Assembly: GCA_023101725.1 (NCBI GenBank)
Contig: JALJCO010010219.1
Location: forward strand, 62,001-126,000
Direction of reading: 5' to 3'
DNA length: 64,000 nucleotides
Origin: Atherinomorus stipes
Taxonomy: Eukaryota > Chordata > Actinopteri > Atheriniformes > Atherinidae
Below the pieces are notes generated by a model. The model was not told the origin of the DNA and did not search any database. It worked only from the letters and a program-made list of their open reading frames with translations. The position numbers were made by a program, and so were the translations under genes. Positions 12,950-26,459 of the stretch are shown here, in pieces; the first letter of the stretch is position 1; the number at the start of each line of letters is the position of its first letter.

Positions 12950-14219
12950 CTTATTTTAAGCCTCTGCATGTGTGCATGTGCTATTCGAATGAGGGGTCCA
13001 TTGTTGGAGTGACACTTTTCTGTGATTAACATTGATTTGGTTCATAATTGTTTTGGGCAGTTAAACGTGATAGCGGTAATGATTATACTTTTTTAAAATA
13101 TATGTATACAAAGGGAGATTTCTTACCCCACTAACAACAGGTTAAGTGTCACTGGTTGTGTTTCTGAATAGATGTAATTTATTAATGTAGCCTATCTGTA
13201 AGGGCATTATGGGAAAATTGGAGTAAATTTTCCAGAATTATTAGGCCACTTCTATTTTTTAAAATCATGATCATAAAACAAAATGTTTAAAAAGCAAGTA
13301 AACTATTAATAGTCTTAAATAGAATACGATAATGTTAAATTGTTATTACAAATATCTCAAACTACATTTCTCTGACACACACACCAAGAGGGAAAAAATT
13401 TCAAATTTTATTTTGTTTATATTTGTTTGTTTTAAAAAAGAATTTTCCTTCTGAATAACCCTCACTTTGATCACCTGCTCTCGCGGGACTCTAGCCAGAT
13501 GTCCTGGGGTCACTTAGGGCGATATTTAGCTACCCCATCACACCACCACTCCACTAATAAAATAAAAATGTTTTAAAATCTTGCACCGTTCGGGAATTTA
13601 AGTCAATTCATTTTTAGGAAAAAATGTACTAATGTCACGGGAACCTGGAGCTGTCACTTTCCTGTTAATCTCTTATGTCGCAGGAGAATCATCACGCTGA
13701 TCTGCAGTCAGTTGACACTGTTGGCTCTCCTGCGGGACTCGAGACAGATTTTCAATATGCAGGAATCTTTCGAGATTCAATACAAACAGACTCCTCGTTC
13801 AATCATATGAGCAGAGTCAACAGAAATAGCAGTAAGCCAAGCCTTATTGCACTCATTTGATAAAGCTCATATTCAACCACTTCTCTGGAATGCAAAACAA
13901 TTCAGATCAAAACTGAAACAAATTAATAAAGTCTTGGCTCTTCGTTATTGTGAATCTTTAAATTTTCTTTCATATTATCTTTTATTTTTGACTGTTTAAG
14001 GACAACAGAAATAATGCTACCTATATTATATTTTTTAAAAATAAATATAAGGATGTAGCCTTAATTCATTCATTTGAATCTTGTTCCGTTTTTATTATTT
14101 ATTGTTTAAAATATTAACAATAACATAATATCACCCATTTATTTTAAAATAATTGAGCGAATTATTTCTTTTTGCATATGTCAGAACATCTCCTGCACCG
14201 TACACACACACACACACAC

Positions 14220-14258
<39 letters not shown>

Positions 14259-17200
14259 CCGACCCTGTTTTTCCAAAAGTTCAGAAATCCTGAATAATTA
14301 ATCGAAGAAACAACAGTCAGCGTTTTCATATCGTCTCATGAGCGCAACCAAACTATTTATTTGAGAATAACCTGAAGCCAGTTCGTTATATTTAATAACA
14401 TGTAACACAAAAGCTTTATGGGCGGACATCGATTCATTCATCAATTGATTTCACAGTCGTTTTGTTCCTTTGTTGATCTGTGTGGGGTTGCCCAACCGGA
14501 GTTTCGGGTTGCATCTGTGGGTACGATAAGCTGTGTGTCTGTAAATGTGTGTGTGAGTGTGTGTTTGCGGTTTTGCTGTGATCGACTCTGTATAAAGACT
14601 TACACGGGCTCCATACAAACCATCTGTATGCTGTTATCGCTTCTAAGATATGATTTGTCAGCAGACTTTACCTGCTCTTTTCCTTTTCTTTTTTTCCGCA
14701 ATTGGACACAAAAACGAAATAGTCTGTTGCTAAACTAAAATATGATTAAATGTCTATTTATGCCCTATAATGTTGCCCACGTTCTAATGCCCGTATTATT
14801 CCCAAACAGGCTACTTTAATCCTTATTCTGTAGATTTAAAAAAAAAAAACACATTCGTTTTCCAAATTAGAACACGCATGGGTAAGAATTAAGCTGAAAT
14901 AACATTCACTGTTAAAAAAAAAGATTGTTAATGCGTTAAATAACTTCTTGCTTTTAAAACACCCTTCCTGCGTGAACAACCGGATTCCCGCTTTTCTTCT
15001 GTAAATTGCGTGGACAGTGTCCTTGCTTTCTGTTTTTAGCCTGCGCATTAAACAAGCCATTATCGGCCCTTTAATAAGCGATGGCCTGTCAGGGCTTCAG
15101 ATAAGCAGGGGGTGTGCGGAATCACTGCAGCTCCAGCTCGCTGGACACTGATTTATAACCTGTGGTGGGTTTGATAAAAAAATAAAAAATAAAAAATAAA
15201 AACAAGAAAGAGAGGAAAGGAAAATAGGAACAGCTGACACTTCTGAAGTTAGCAGAGTTCTGGACAAAACCTCCGTTAAATAGTCAGATTTCACTCATGT
15301 CACAGTTAAAGTGTCACTGTGTAAAGAACACAAGCAGGACGCAGGAAGAAAGTCAGTTTTTGGGGTGGACCAGGGGGTGGAGGGGGTGGGGTGGGGGGAC
15401 ACCCTGGGTGTTACATAACAACGACTGAACTCCATCAACACCATGCAGATGTGGTCTGGTCAGCATTTTAATTGCACAAGCCTGCTCTTTGGAACAGCCA
15501 CTTGCATTGGCTCTTATGTAAACCAGCACAGATTGCGGCGGTTCAAAAGCCCACAGCCTGATTAGTTTTTGTTGCACCAGACATCTCCACACACGCGCGC
15601 ACGCACACACAGGCCTGCGCGCACACACACATACGTATTCATCCCACATTTGGAAATCAGTTCTTTTTCGTCCTCTTCTTCTTTTTGCGGCACTGTTTGC
15701 CTCCAAATCACAGAAACAGGTGATGGGATTTAATTATATGCTTATCTCAGGTTTGGGACTTTTGTATCTATTTTGTTTTTCCCTTTTTTGCCTGGTAAGC
15801 GGGGCGCGCGCATTGCCATTAACCCTTTGATGCTATCCGCGCGCATTCCGTTGACTCTGCCAGCAATTTGATTTAAAGGTCATTCTCTCCTATCGATCCG
15901 CTTCGGCGAGGGGGCGACGGAATAGCGTAGGAATTGATCATCTAAAATAGAAGAGACAGGATTCGAGACTGTACAGAGTCCAGACCTCTACTGCATTTAT
16001 AATTGCTAACCACGTACCCCGTGTGAATTGGAATGTGTGTGCGCGTGCTGTTAGAAAAATAACTGAAGATACAAAGGAGACGATGCAGACTCCTTCATTC
16101 TGGTTAATCTGAATTCTATTAAAACTACATTATTTTGAATAATAAGTTCGACGTGGTCAAAGTGTGTGCAGGGTGGAACAGTGTGGGTGGGGTGTATGAG
16201 TGAAAACAGGTTAAACTAGTGTGAATTTGAAGAAGTCTCGTGCTACTAAACCCACTCTATCACACAAATAGACGGGGGACCAGTAAACCTCCCCAGATTT
16301 TTCAGTCACTATTTAACACTTTTAGCCAGAGCACGCGCACACACAGGGGCGTGTGCAGCGTTGGCGTTTATTCGTGCCTGTGTTGTGTGATATGAAAGGT
16401 GAGCTGTTAATGGGAGAAAAGGTGTTGCATGGTGGAGATTGGGGGGGTTGCATGGCTGCATGGCGCAGCTCCAGAGATGGAAAGGAGAGGCCGAGGAATG
16501 GAAATCGATACAGACTCAGGGCTCGCCAGATCGGCCTCAACAATGTGGCACAGACTCACTCTACATCCCGATCACATACATACAGGAGAGAAGAAATGAG
16601 GAGGCGACACATCTGCAGACTGGAAATGGTGCTGTGTGTGCGTGCTGCAGCCTGCATTCGTGAATGAATAGCTTCGAATTGCAAGCTAAAGCTTAGCTGC
16701 CCTCGTGTAAACAAAATCATATAGCTGTAGCTTGGTGTTTTTTTAAATTTCTGTATAACTTTACGACGCTCTAAATTATGCATGTCTGCTTCAAACATTC
16801 GGGTTTCTGCTCATTTAATGTAGAATTAATTGACATATGTCAATAAGGCTCCTGTGCCGGGTTGCAGATAATTCTGCAAGACGTGAGATGTCATTTCATC
16901 TGGAATGAACTACTCTGAAGCCAGGATTTAACCAAAATAGCCTCGAGGTATAACCTCACGAAAATGTCTGTTGCTCTCCCACTAGGGGATTGCAAAGGCG
17001 ATGTTTGTACATGTGTGTCTCACTACTTACAGCGCTCGTTGGTGTGCTTAACGAAAGAGGACTCTTTGAAACCACAGCTGCACTGTTTACGCCCCTATCT
17101 TTCCCCTCATACATCAATTATTAAAGTCCCAATCGATTATTTCACAGGCCAACATCAAGCCATTTCTTCATGGAAAAAAGAAGACTGTTAGATTTTCCTG

Positions 17201-20200
17201 CATCAATCAGATGTTAATGGCCTTTCCAATTTAACCTATTTTTTTGTTTAAATGGCCGAGAGGAAAACCTCTGCTCACAGATATTTGTTGCGTCAGGGTA
17301 TTTTGGTGAGCACGGCAAAATATGGATGACCTTCCAGTTTTGTCTGTTGTTTCCAGAAGATGCTAGCAACGTGATTTAAATGGAAACCCCGGTGGGCTCA
17401 GTGCTGGACTGGAAAGTAGGATGCAGGGTGGTGATTGACACGATTGTGGATTGTAATATTGATCGATGGGTGGAAGCTGTTGGATGAAATAATGGTGTTT
17501 AGGGCCTACAAGAATGCTATTAAGTATGTATTGGTAAAACTCCAGCCTGCCACCTTGAACTGCCCTCAAAACGGAGACAAGAGGCTGCAGTTCAGGGGGA
17601 TGTTTCAGCACCTTGGACAGCGCTCAAAGGTGCGAGGCAAAATCTCGTAGACAGCTTGTAGAGATAAATAAAGGGCTTTAACTGTGGATCTCTGGTGAGA
17701 CGCAGATATAAACCTATTTCATTCACAAGTAATCAGTTTCCACCTTTCCACTTATTTTTTTCCACTCTATTTTTTTCAATTAAACACAACAGTCTCTATC
17801 TCAAAACAACGTCCGCTAAAGGTTGAATGTGTAAGCTTAAAGGCCAAGTAGATGGCTTACAATAAATAGGCCTATATTAACCATCAAAAACGGACGTATT
17901 GGCTTTGCTATGGTGCGCATTGCTGGTGAGAAAGAGCGCCGTGTGATCGGGATGGGGGTGGGAAGTGGATGGGGATGGGGATGCTCCTGGATTAGGCCTG
18001 TGTAAACTGCGTGCAGTCCATTGAAACATGAATAGAGGCCTCCCACCCTCAGTCCCCACAATGTTTTTCGTCCGTGTCCTGAGGGTCTTGACCCGCACAC
18101 CCTGGCACGTGCTCCGGCTATTCACATGGAAATGAAACTACTGCTCTTTTTTTCTTTTTCTTTTTCAGGAGAGAGGGAGCTTGGCATGCCACAGCACCTC
18201 TTCACGCAAGGTACATATATATCTGGGGGGGCCAAAAATAGGAATGTAAACAGTGCTCGATTTATTTTTGGTGATGACATTGAATATTTTTTGTGTGCAC
18301 CTTCCTGGAAAGATGAGTGGGTGTGAACACTACCCGGATGTCCCAAGGAGCACAGCAGAGTGAGCGTGCACTGCACACAACAAACGCAGCATGATTACAA
18401 CAAAGACAAAAGAAAAGGGAGTTAAGAAGCATTTTTCTTTTTTCTTTTTTTTTTCTTTTTTCTTTTTTTCTTTTTAAATAACAGCTGTCCTCTCCCAACC
18501 TTTTCCGGCTCCCCCCACCTCTTCACCCCCTCTCTCTGCTCCAGGGGAGAGACCAATGGGTGAGAGTGCTGAGGCGGGATAATTGATAGATGCACTGGCT
18601 ATCCTTATCGATCAGGGCTGTATTGACCCGACCAAATACATTGAGATGGAGTGTGGAATTCAACACAGATGCAAAGACGAATTGTTTTCATCGTTAATGC
18701 GATCTTTAAATGCCTCCCAAACCACACTTTACTCTCATACTTGTGCAGCTTTAACGTCCAGGAAACTTTTTTTTTTAAACAGCAGCCGTCAACAACTCTG
18801 AAGCTCAGAATGTATGAACGTCTCGCCGTTTCCTCCGCGTGGGTGATATTGGTCTGCATATGAAGAAGAGCACAACAGGCAGGGGAGCCTATGCGTCTTC
18901 GCCCTCGTTGTTCAGCGTGAAGGACACACAATCCACCCCCTAACAGGCCCTATCTGCTCTGTTTTTCCTTTCAAGAGTGGATCGTCGTGTGTGCGTGCGA
19001 GTGTGTGCGTGGGTGCGTGCGTGTGTGCAGACACTGGCATTTTCGCATTAGCTAAGCAGGGCAGCGGCATTGATTTGTGTGACTGTGATGAATTTGGAAT
19101 AGTAATTTGAATTTATTGATTGATGTGGCCGAGCGAGTATGGCCCAGCCTCACTTTCAGCATCACAACCCCACGACCCCCCCACCACCTTCCCCCACTAA
19201 CTCCCACTCCCAGCCCACATGCACACCGAAGATAATTGTGATTTTAAATGCAGTAAGTAAAATGTTGCTCCCTGCATTTACATACGAGTCATTTGTCATT
19301 TTGCCCAACTGGACTTCCCCTTAGATCTATTGTGGCAGCAGGTTAATATACAATAGACCAGAGAGCTTTAAAATCTGTTGCACGCTGAGCAGAAATTTGG
19401 AAAACACAAGTGTCATCACTGGGTAAACTTATGCTCAAAAGTGAAGACCTCATATTTAATTTGTAGCCAAACAGAGAAAGAATGTGCACATTTGCCTGCA
19501 TAACATCCATCTGCAAGCTGCCCTGGGCCTGAGCATAGTAAAACATGCAGAAGGTATGCAGCACTGCACTGGACTGTGCCACTCCAACCCATCAGTTGAA
19601 CTGGAGGTTTTATCCTGGTGTCGGCTGTGGAAGATATAAAACCCCACAGCCCAATTAGCTTTAACAGCAGTGGCACTTAAAGAGACAATTGTGGAGTGTT
19701 TAAATCTTTATTTACCAGAACCCCGCTAAATACGCAAAGGAACAATTTACATGCCATTAAGTGCCTTTCAATAGGGCATTGACTGGAACTAAAATATGCC
19801 ACTATATCTGCTTAATTGAACTGTTCGCTGAAATACGACACAGAAGCGCTGATTGACGTTTGGAGGCGCAGCAAGTCTAAACAGGGCCTTTACACAAACG
19901 TCAATGAGAGGGGACCTCTCACTCACATCTCCGTTTTAACCCCACCGTGGCGTCTCGTTTTCATTTATGTCCTGTTAATCAGGTGTTAAAGGGTTTAAAG
20001 GGGGCGGGGACGTGGGTTCAAATCACAGCCTTTAATGTGATAATCTTTGCGCAATAAAAATCGAAACGACTGATCAAGGGGTGAAGCATTCAGGAAATCA
20101 AAACGTTAATACAGAAAGGGTTCGTGTTACGTGCCACATAAGCGAACCTCAGTGGACAATTTCTCTGCTGCACAAAGTGGCTACGCTGGCCTTAAATCAA

Positions 20201-21978
20201 ATTTGTTGACGTGGTGTCCCAGAGTGCAGAGGGGACAACACAGAGAGAAAAGACGCATCTGTTTGTGTCTCTGTCTTTCAGATCCAAATCGATCATTTAT
20301 CAGTGCGCTGCTCTGAAAGGGGACGCCTGGACCAGAAATATTGATCCATAAGAGGTCATGCTCCCCCGGCTCTTTGGCCAGGCCTCAGACTATCCTTGTT
20401 TGCGACGACGAGCTTATTTGACAAGAGAAGTAGCAAAAGTATCAGACCAAGTTTGGCTGATGAATAAAACTGGGCATTTGAGTAGTGATATGAATGTTTA
20501 AGTCAGTTTTACCTGCAAATAGCTGTAACACATCCTTCTTTGATTTCCTTTGTTTGGCCTCTTTCTGTGTGTGTGCTTGTTTTGTGTGTGCGTGAAAAGA
20601 GAGACAGAGAGAGAGAGAAAGACAGAGGGAGAGGGGTAAATGTATCCACACTGTATTCGTGCGTAAAACCAAACATGTCTGCAGACTGCTTCAGAAAGAT
20701 GCCTCCTCTCTTTTGTTTATCACACGGCATTTGTTTATACTATCATGGATTGTAGCATCAATCAAAATATAGATTTCCCCCAACATTTAACACCCCAACT
20801 GTCATGATGAAGTTTTACTCGATACAATCGACTAATAACTTCTAGTAATGTCTGTTTGAGCAGCTATTGGCAGTCTCGCCACATTGACTTCTAATTGATC
20901 CCTCCACATCACTCAGGTTGGAAGCTGTTCCTCACTCACCTGCAAGCCTGAGCGCTGACATCCGCTGGAACTCGGGCTCCTGAAGCCACTTCCACATCCT
21001 CCTGAACGTCTCCCGGCCAGATTTGAGCTTACTCCACGGTTTAGGGTTCCGGAGCAGGTCAGACAGAGTTCCCTGGGACCGGCACAAGATCCTTTGAGCA
21101 AAGATGGCCTGCGGGATGCTGTAGCGTTTGAGCTCTGCTGTTATTCGCTGTGCCACCTCTTTGGTGTTTATCTCCTCCACCTGCCCTGACCCAGCTCCCT
21201 GCCCGCCTCCTACCACCGTCTGTCTGTCCCGGTCTGACAGCATGGATCCGTTTGCCTGAGAGTGCGGATGGCTGTGATGGTGTATGCCGTTTAAAGATGT
21301 CATGAGCCCGGCTCCGTGGCCCCCGAGACCTCGAGCCAAGTGGTCCTCGCCTCGGGACAGCATGGCTGCGTGGGAGTCGAAGCCTCCTGATGAGAGCATC
21401 TTGTCGTTAGAGAGGTGAGCTCCAGGACCGTAGGCGCTGAGAGTCTGCTGGGAGCTGTGCAATGACCCAAGACCGTTGGACAGGGGGGACAGGGGCTGCC
21501 CCATGCCGGACATGTCTTTGGGGTAGTGGCCGTAGAGGTTACTCATAGAGGCGAGGCTTCTGTCGTCCCTCATCAGGGTGAAGCTGCCGCTGACGTTCCC
21601 AGCTGCAAGTCTCTGGTGCGCCGGATGATGGTGAGCATGTGGGTGTGGATGGTGAAATTTCTCCGAGACGGTGGATATGGGGGGCAAGTGCTGCAGCGGC
21701 GTCAGCGTGGTGTAGGTGCTGCTCAGGCTCATCCCGGAGTCGCACGACATGGTCATTGCCGGATGCAGGGGGCCAGACAAAGCGTGGTCTGTGCGGTAGT
21801 CCCCTGCTCCCTCCAGTATCGAGGCCATGCTGGACACCATGGCTGACCGTCCATGCGACACCAAGTTCCGATGCGACGCCGACGATTGGCGCGCGTGTGG
21901 GGAGTTCATTAAGTCGCTCGTTTGATGGGAGTGAGATACACCGTGCAGATTTCCGATGTTTTCCATTGTAAGCTCCAT
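7001..21978 (-). CDS. onecut3: One cut homeobox transcription factor 3 (two coding exons)
   Basis: This gene encodes a nuclear DNA-binding transcription factor of the Onecut/HNF6 class. Joining 21978-20940 to 7293-7001 gives 443 residues. Domains in order: a conserved N-terminus (MELTMENIGNLHG), an STP box at about 88-108, a His-rich stretch at 109-122, a CUT domain at about 268-346 and a homeodomain at about 362-421. The homeodomain carries the Onecut hallmark FFMNARRR (Phe48/Met50). The subfamily is called from recalled family sequences: QRILCRSQ in the CUT domain, LIAIFKENKRPSKEMQ and RRRC in the homeodomain, and a C-terminus ending TTFSKA all fit ONECUT3 better than ONECUT1 or ONECUT2. 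The start at 21978 matches the family N-terminus; an in-frame ATG at 22014 would add 12 unsupported residues. The splice sites are GT-AG with matching phase. Onecut factors act in neurons, retina, liver and pancreas. The a or b teleost copy cannot be told from the sequence alone. Confidence 0.95.
9630..9790 (+). pseudogene. Degenerate Tc1/mariner transposase fragment
   Basis: In the frame 9554-9838, the run GFVSQQDSEPKHASRLY resembles the Tc1 transposase catalytic block F-x-QQDNDPKHTSR around the second catalytic Asp, here changed to Ser-Glu-Pro. About 50 residues are alignable by eye. The N-terminal half, third catalytic residue and terminal repeats are not visible. It is an old relic inside the onecut3 intron and the only clear transposon in that intron. 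Confidence 0.55.
10733..10746. promoter_or_regulatory. Candidate Onecut/Cut-type composite site
   Basis: CAATATCGATCGAT contains two overlapping palindromic ATCGAT cores. An ATCAAT half-site overlaps its left end, starting at 10731. The same 14-mer recurs at 11387-11400. ATCGAT and ATCAAT cores are the known recognition type of Onecut proteins. Confidence 0.4.
11387..11400. promoter_or_regulatory. Candidate Onecut/Cut-type composite site (second copy)
   Basis: This is the same 14-mer, CAATATCGATCGAT, as at 10733-10746, here followed by AGG. The two copies lie 654 bp apart in the onecut3 intron, and the sequence between them is not visibly duplicated. Confidence 0.4.
12821..12949. repeat. Compound microsatellite (AT)n, A-run, (AT)n, (GT)n
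   Basis: AT dinucleotides up to about 12854 (with a brief break near 12831-12836) are followed by an A-run of about 20 bases, then AT dinucleotides to 12928 and GT dinucleotides to 12949. Open frames of TyrIle repeats here are artefacts of the repeat. Confidence 0.95.
14202..14255. repeat. (CA)n microsatellite
   Basis: About 27 CA units with one CG interruption at 14223-14224, in the onecut3 intron. Confidence 0.95.
20940..21978 (-). CDS. onecut3: onecut3 coding exon 1 (N-terminus and CUT domain)
   Basis: This is the first coding exon, 1039 nt, encoding residues 1-346 and the first base of codon 347. It ends with RLA and one G before a GT donor, which reads on the plus strand as the AC at 20938-20939. 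The whole CUT domain lies in this exon and the homeodomain in the next, the usual Onecut gene structure. The plus-strand open frames across this stretch are shadows. Confidence 0.95.
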
Positions 21979-22310
21979 CGTTGAAAGGATCTTTATTTCC
22001 ACCCCTCTCGCCACTCTCTCGCTTCTCTCCCTCTCCCACTGTCGCTCTGTCTCGCACTCCTTTCCAATAAATTTTCAACGATTTCAAAGCCAAGCCATTG
22101 ATTGTAGTTGCCTCTCTGCAGTCAATCCAGCATGGTTTTAAAAGATCGGATCCCGGCCGCCACACAAAAGTGCGCCGCAAACCTCTGCTCAGTGCGAAAG
22201 TGTCTGCGCCTGCCTGGATTTCTCTCGCTGTTCTGCACCTTCTACTATACCCAAAGCGCTGCTCGCCTCTCTGTGTGTATATTGACGCGCCCGCGCTCAT
22301 GTTAAGTTGA
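21979..22310 (-). other. onecut3: onecut3 5' UTR and core promoter region
   Basis: GC- and CpG-rich sequence directly upstream of the onecut3 start codon, with pyrimidine-rich tracts on the plus strand. An in-frame ATG at 22014 lies 36 nt upstream of the chosen start. I cannot place the transcription start precisely, and no TATA box is evident close by. Confidence 0.5.
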
Positions 22311-22376
22311 GCCCGAGCCTGTGCGTATGTGCGCGCCCCCGCGGCGAATCCTCGCTCTCGCGCACTCTGTCTGGAG

Positions 22377-22390
22377 CCAATCTGACGTCA
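22377..22390 (-). promoter_or_regulatory. CCAAT box with adjacent palindromic CRE upstream of onecut3
   Basis: CCAAT at 22377-22381 is followed by the perfect CRE palindrome TGACGTCA at 22383-22390, about 400 bp upstream of the onecut3 start codon in a CpG-rich block. The spacing fits a proximal promoter. TGACGTCA also occurs at three other places in the window (975, 54359 and about 63816), so it is not unique to promoters. Confidence 0.4.
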
Positions 22391-24738
22391 CTGGCCCCCC
22401 CGGTGTCATGGGTTGTTCATGTTGCAAACTGAACCTAGAATTCCTGAAAAAGATTGCATTAGACGCGTTAGATAAAACACAGAAGTGCAATCCTATGCAG
22501 AGTGCGCAACATTTGCACTCAGACGGATAAGGAGGACTCGCTCCTTGTTTTCTCTGATAAAAGCTTTTGACAAGGCGCCAGTAACACATGTGATGGCTCT
22601 GTTGAAGGTTAAATATTAATTGACTAGTTGCGCTAGGCTATAATCATGATGCGAACATGAGAATTTATCTTGTAGAGGAGGTCATATCTTACAACCTCTA
22701 TTTTTTTGCCCATAATTACCTAAAAGACCTCTCTATTTGTGCATAAGGCAGCCAGGCAGTTCTTTAAAAGATTAAAACAGCTTCAGATCTTGTGTTTGAC
22801 CTTTTGGCTTCATTTCGTTATTACCAGTATACCAGCAAGGGGATATTTGCATACATCTTGTAAGATTTATCAAGCTATAAAATAGTCCATTTCGCTCGAA
22901 TATCTCACTGTTATGAGTGCAAACTTTCTCTTCCAAGTTTTTTTCTTTCCTCCAGCAAATGTTGCTGAATCTGTCGAGTTTTATTTCATCACAGCCTCCA
23001 GGCTTTGACCCCTTTTGCATCTTTGCTCCTCAGATTCTGTCCACGAAAATCAAAACTCTGCACATCAGCTCTCACACACGCAATCTAATGTTTTCACGCC
23101 TTGCAAACTTCTTGCACGAAACTTGCCGCTCGCGGATGTCAATCTAGTTCAGCCATCCATCAATGACAGAGTGTGTATGGATCAGGAGATGCATCGATAG
23201 GTTGGTGCCTATTGCAGGAGCCCGCAGAATAGATGCAATATGGCAGCTCGCACGGTCAGACTGAGGGAATGGATTCTGTTGTGAGGTTCGTTTTGAGGTG
23301 TGAAGTGAGAAACATAAACTTAAATAGTTTACAGACATAAGCAGTCATGCACCCCCTTTTCCCCTTTATTTTTTATTGGAGGCCACCTTTATTTACAGTA
23401 TATCCAATATTTCAATGTACAGTTTGTTAAAAAAATAAAAGAAAAACTTCTTAGCAAGAGGCGCGTGTAATGATGTCAGGTTTTAACTAAAAAATACATT
23501 TAAAAAAGACCAGAATCCCACTCTAACAGGCTTCGCAATAGCATTTATTACAGTTGATAATAATACATGCTGTTGTCTGTGCATTACGTGAAATGTGCTT
23601 TAAAGTAGTTAAAGCCCCAGTGTCCATCATAGTTTCAACGATTTGAGAAGTTTGTGTCTGTAGAGGAGTGTGTGTTGCCAGCAATGACCAGCAGCCTCTT
23701 GTTTCGGTTGCTCTGTAAACTAAAGTCTTGGCATTAACACCGATGTTCTGTAAAATGAGCCCATTAAGATTTCGACCCTGAGCTGGGTGGGAAAAAAAAC
23801 AGCCCAGAAAGTGGCATAACTAATCATTTGAAAATTGCATAAAATAATCCTCTCGACCAGTGTTTACCAACTGTTAGGTCACGGCCATCCATAACCTCGC
23901 TGATGAATGGTGATGTCGGTGGCCTTGGCACACAACTCCTCTCCCACAGTGGATGACCCTAAAAACTGTGTCTTAGCTGACTGCCAACGGGGGATGGTGG
24001 CTTTTGGCTTTTGCCATCAGGAGAACAGCAGTGTCCGCTTGGGTTAATGTCCCTGTATTGATCCCAGCAACCACTGCTATCGAAAATGAATTACCGAAGC
24101 CCGCACAGCAGCGAATCCGTCATCTGTGCTCAGCCAGCCGGCCAGAGCAGCTTATTGGTCGCGGTGGTTGATGGATGTTAACTTTCATTGCTGGCTTCTT
24201 GCTCCTAATTCACCGGGGTTTACAACCCAAAACAGTGCGATGAAAACTTTTGCACTTTTACCAAAGAACTTGAACATGTCATGTGCCGCCTGAGCTCAGC
24301 CTGACATCAGCAGGGTCAACAGGGCGTGGGGAAGTGTGTGTGTGTGGAGGTGGGGGTAATGGGGGCTGATCAAGAGACTTTGCCTATTTCCAGTCAATCA
24401 CTTTTCATCCCCTTTATTTTGTTGATGAATCATACAGACAGAAAGAAAAGAAATATAAGATCTGAACGTTTCAAAACAAAGCAAAATGAATGAAAAAGAG
24501 AGAAAAAGAAACAAAACTTTGAGCCCCTAGAGCTCTGTTTTAATTTGTATTTTAATGTACTGTTCACAAATACCCAAATAAGCATATCCTATGGCAAATA
24601 CAATATAAAATATTAACTGTGTCAATATCTGCGGTGCGACTGGGCGATGCTGCACAGGCGTGTGATTTATTTCTTATTAATAACAGCGGCCTGAGCACCA
24701 CGTTGGCATCGACTTTACACACACACCAAACGCAAACG

Positions 24739-24757
24739 CTCTCTCTCTCTGTCTCTG

Positions 24758-24821
<64 letters not shown>
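24739..24821. repeat. (CT)n/(CA)n compound microsatellite
   Basis: CT dinucleotides with GTCTCT interruptions run into about 27 uninterrupted CA units. Confidence 0.95.
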
Positions 24822-24823
<2 letters not shown>

Positions 24824-24991
24824 TGAAATAATCGGGTGGCAGGCTGTTTGTGCTTTTACGTCCTGTTTGATACAGCAAATAACATTCTAAAAAGTTATTT
24901 TAAAAGATTTATATAAAATTACAAGATAAGTATAAGGGCTCTTCATTTTCGGTTTTCGGTTTTAAAATTTCATGCAGCTAGCTGCACGCAT

Positions 24992-25125
<134 letters not shown>

Positions 25126-25374
25126 TCATCTGTCGTTTGTTGATCACCTAATCGATGCTGGACATCAGACATGTTACCGAAAGTTCGAAGGAAAGGATTA
25201 ATAATCCAAAGTTTGAGGGGGTTTTCCGGTTTCCCGGTGATGTTTTTAAACGGTCTCAACTTTAATTTTATTTTTGTTTTCACGTCTGAAAATGACCACT
25301 TTACACGCAGACTGTGTGTTAAGAGTGTGTGTAACTATATTTACTCATGTGTGTAAATTGTCCAATCATAAGCA

Positions 25375-25375
<1 letters not shown>

Positions 25376-25423
<48 letters not shown>
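25376..25423. repeat. (ATT)n microsatellite
   Basis: About 16 perfect ATT trinucleotide units. Confidence 0.95.
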
Positions 25424-26459
25424 GATAAAGCCGATAAAGGCTAATGTTTTAGGCTTATAAAAAATACAATTTTATTTTAATCTCGTGTTTTTCTCCTTGA
25501 TAATTTCCACTCGATCTCTAACACAAAGCTCTAACTGGATTTTTACTTCTTTCAAAACTTTTTAGGAAAAAAGAAATATTCTATCATTTAATCTGCTTTC
25601 TGTAGTTTAATGAGAGGTTTTTTTTGTTGGGACCAGCTCTCTGGTAAGCTTGTCTATTTTCCCAGGAATCACTCGATAGAGACAGACTAATCTTTTCATG
25701 ACTTCTTGAATGACTCTGTGGCTGATGCATCACGCTTAATGTATTCTAAAGTATATTTACTTGAATCTGGCTATTGGCAAAAGTTAAGTAGCAGTGTTTA
25801 GTAATGTCGCATTGATCAGGCCGCTGAGCAAGTCAGCGGGATGGGGAGCTGCTGTTCTCATCCCAATCCACACACACACATTCTCTTTCTCTCTCTCTCC
25901 CTTCTGAGACAAAACTCAACATCTGCCTTGTTTGCCTGTGGCTCTACTTTAAGTAAGCGCGTGAGTAGAGATTTACGCGACTAAGTCTTCAAAAATCTTC
26001 AAATATTCGCAAAAACCTTTTCACATAAAATCCAAAACACCGAAACTCTTCATTTTTTAAAAGAGAAATAATCTTTCGCGCGCCATGTTTTCTCCTACAC
26101 TTTTGGCCAAGGCTATCTTAAATTTTCTTTTCTTCTTTTCGTCTTTATTTATTTATTTATTCATACATCTATCTATTTGTTTGTTTGCTTGTTGCTAGGA
26201 AAAGCACAGCTTTAACTTATAACAATTTCTTCAAAGTTTCAATCGGCAGCAAGCCAAATCAATGTCACCCAGCATTTTGAACGTTGTGTGTTTGTCCTGT
26301 TAAATCTTTAAACGGCAGCCCACTGTTAAACAGTGTGTTTCACAGTCAGAGCTGCAGCTACATATAAAAGACTTAAATGTTAAAAGGGGGAGAAAACAGC
26401 GGAGTTACTTGTACACTGAATCGCTGTGTTTGTAAAGCGTTTGCCTGCAGTTTGTTAAG

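Larger units (their letters stand above)
7294..20939 (-). other. onecut3: onecut3 intron 1 (13.6 kb)
   Basis: This large intron separates the CUT exon from the homeodomain exon. I see no other gene in it. It contains one degenerate Tc1 fragment (about 9630-9790), a compound (TA)n/A-run/(TA)n/(GT)n microsatellite (12821-12949), a (CA)n tract (14202-14255) and a T-rich stretch (18431-18475). ATCGAT occurs at 10737, 10741, 11391, 11395, 15892, 16504, 17132, 17462, 18607 and 20288. Several GC- and CpG-rich low-repeat blocks (about 12000-12270, 15780-16010, 18570-18700 and 19800-20060) look like candidate conserved regulatory elements. Confidence 0.85.

Noticed and set aside
12829..13032. Open frames of TyrIle repeats
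   Set aside because: They are translations of an (AT)n/(GT)n microsatellite. The same applies to frames at 24962-25283.
21539..22300. 253-residue minus-strand frame over onecut3 exon 1
   Set aside because: It is a shifted-frame shadow of the onecut3 exon and its GC-rich 5' UTR, with no recognisable domain.
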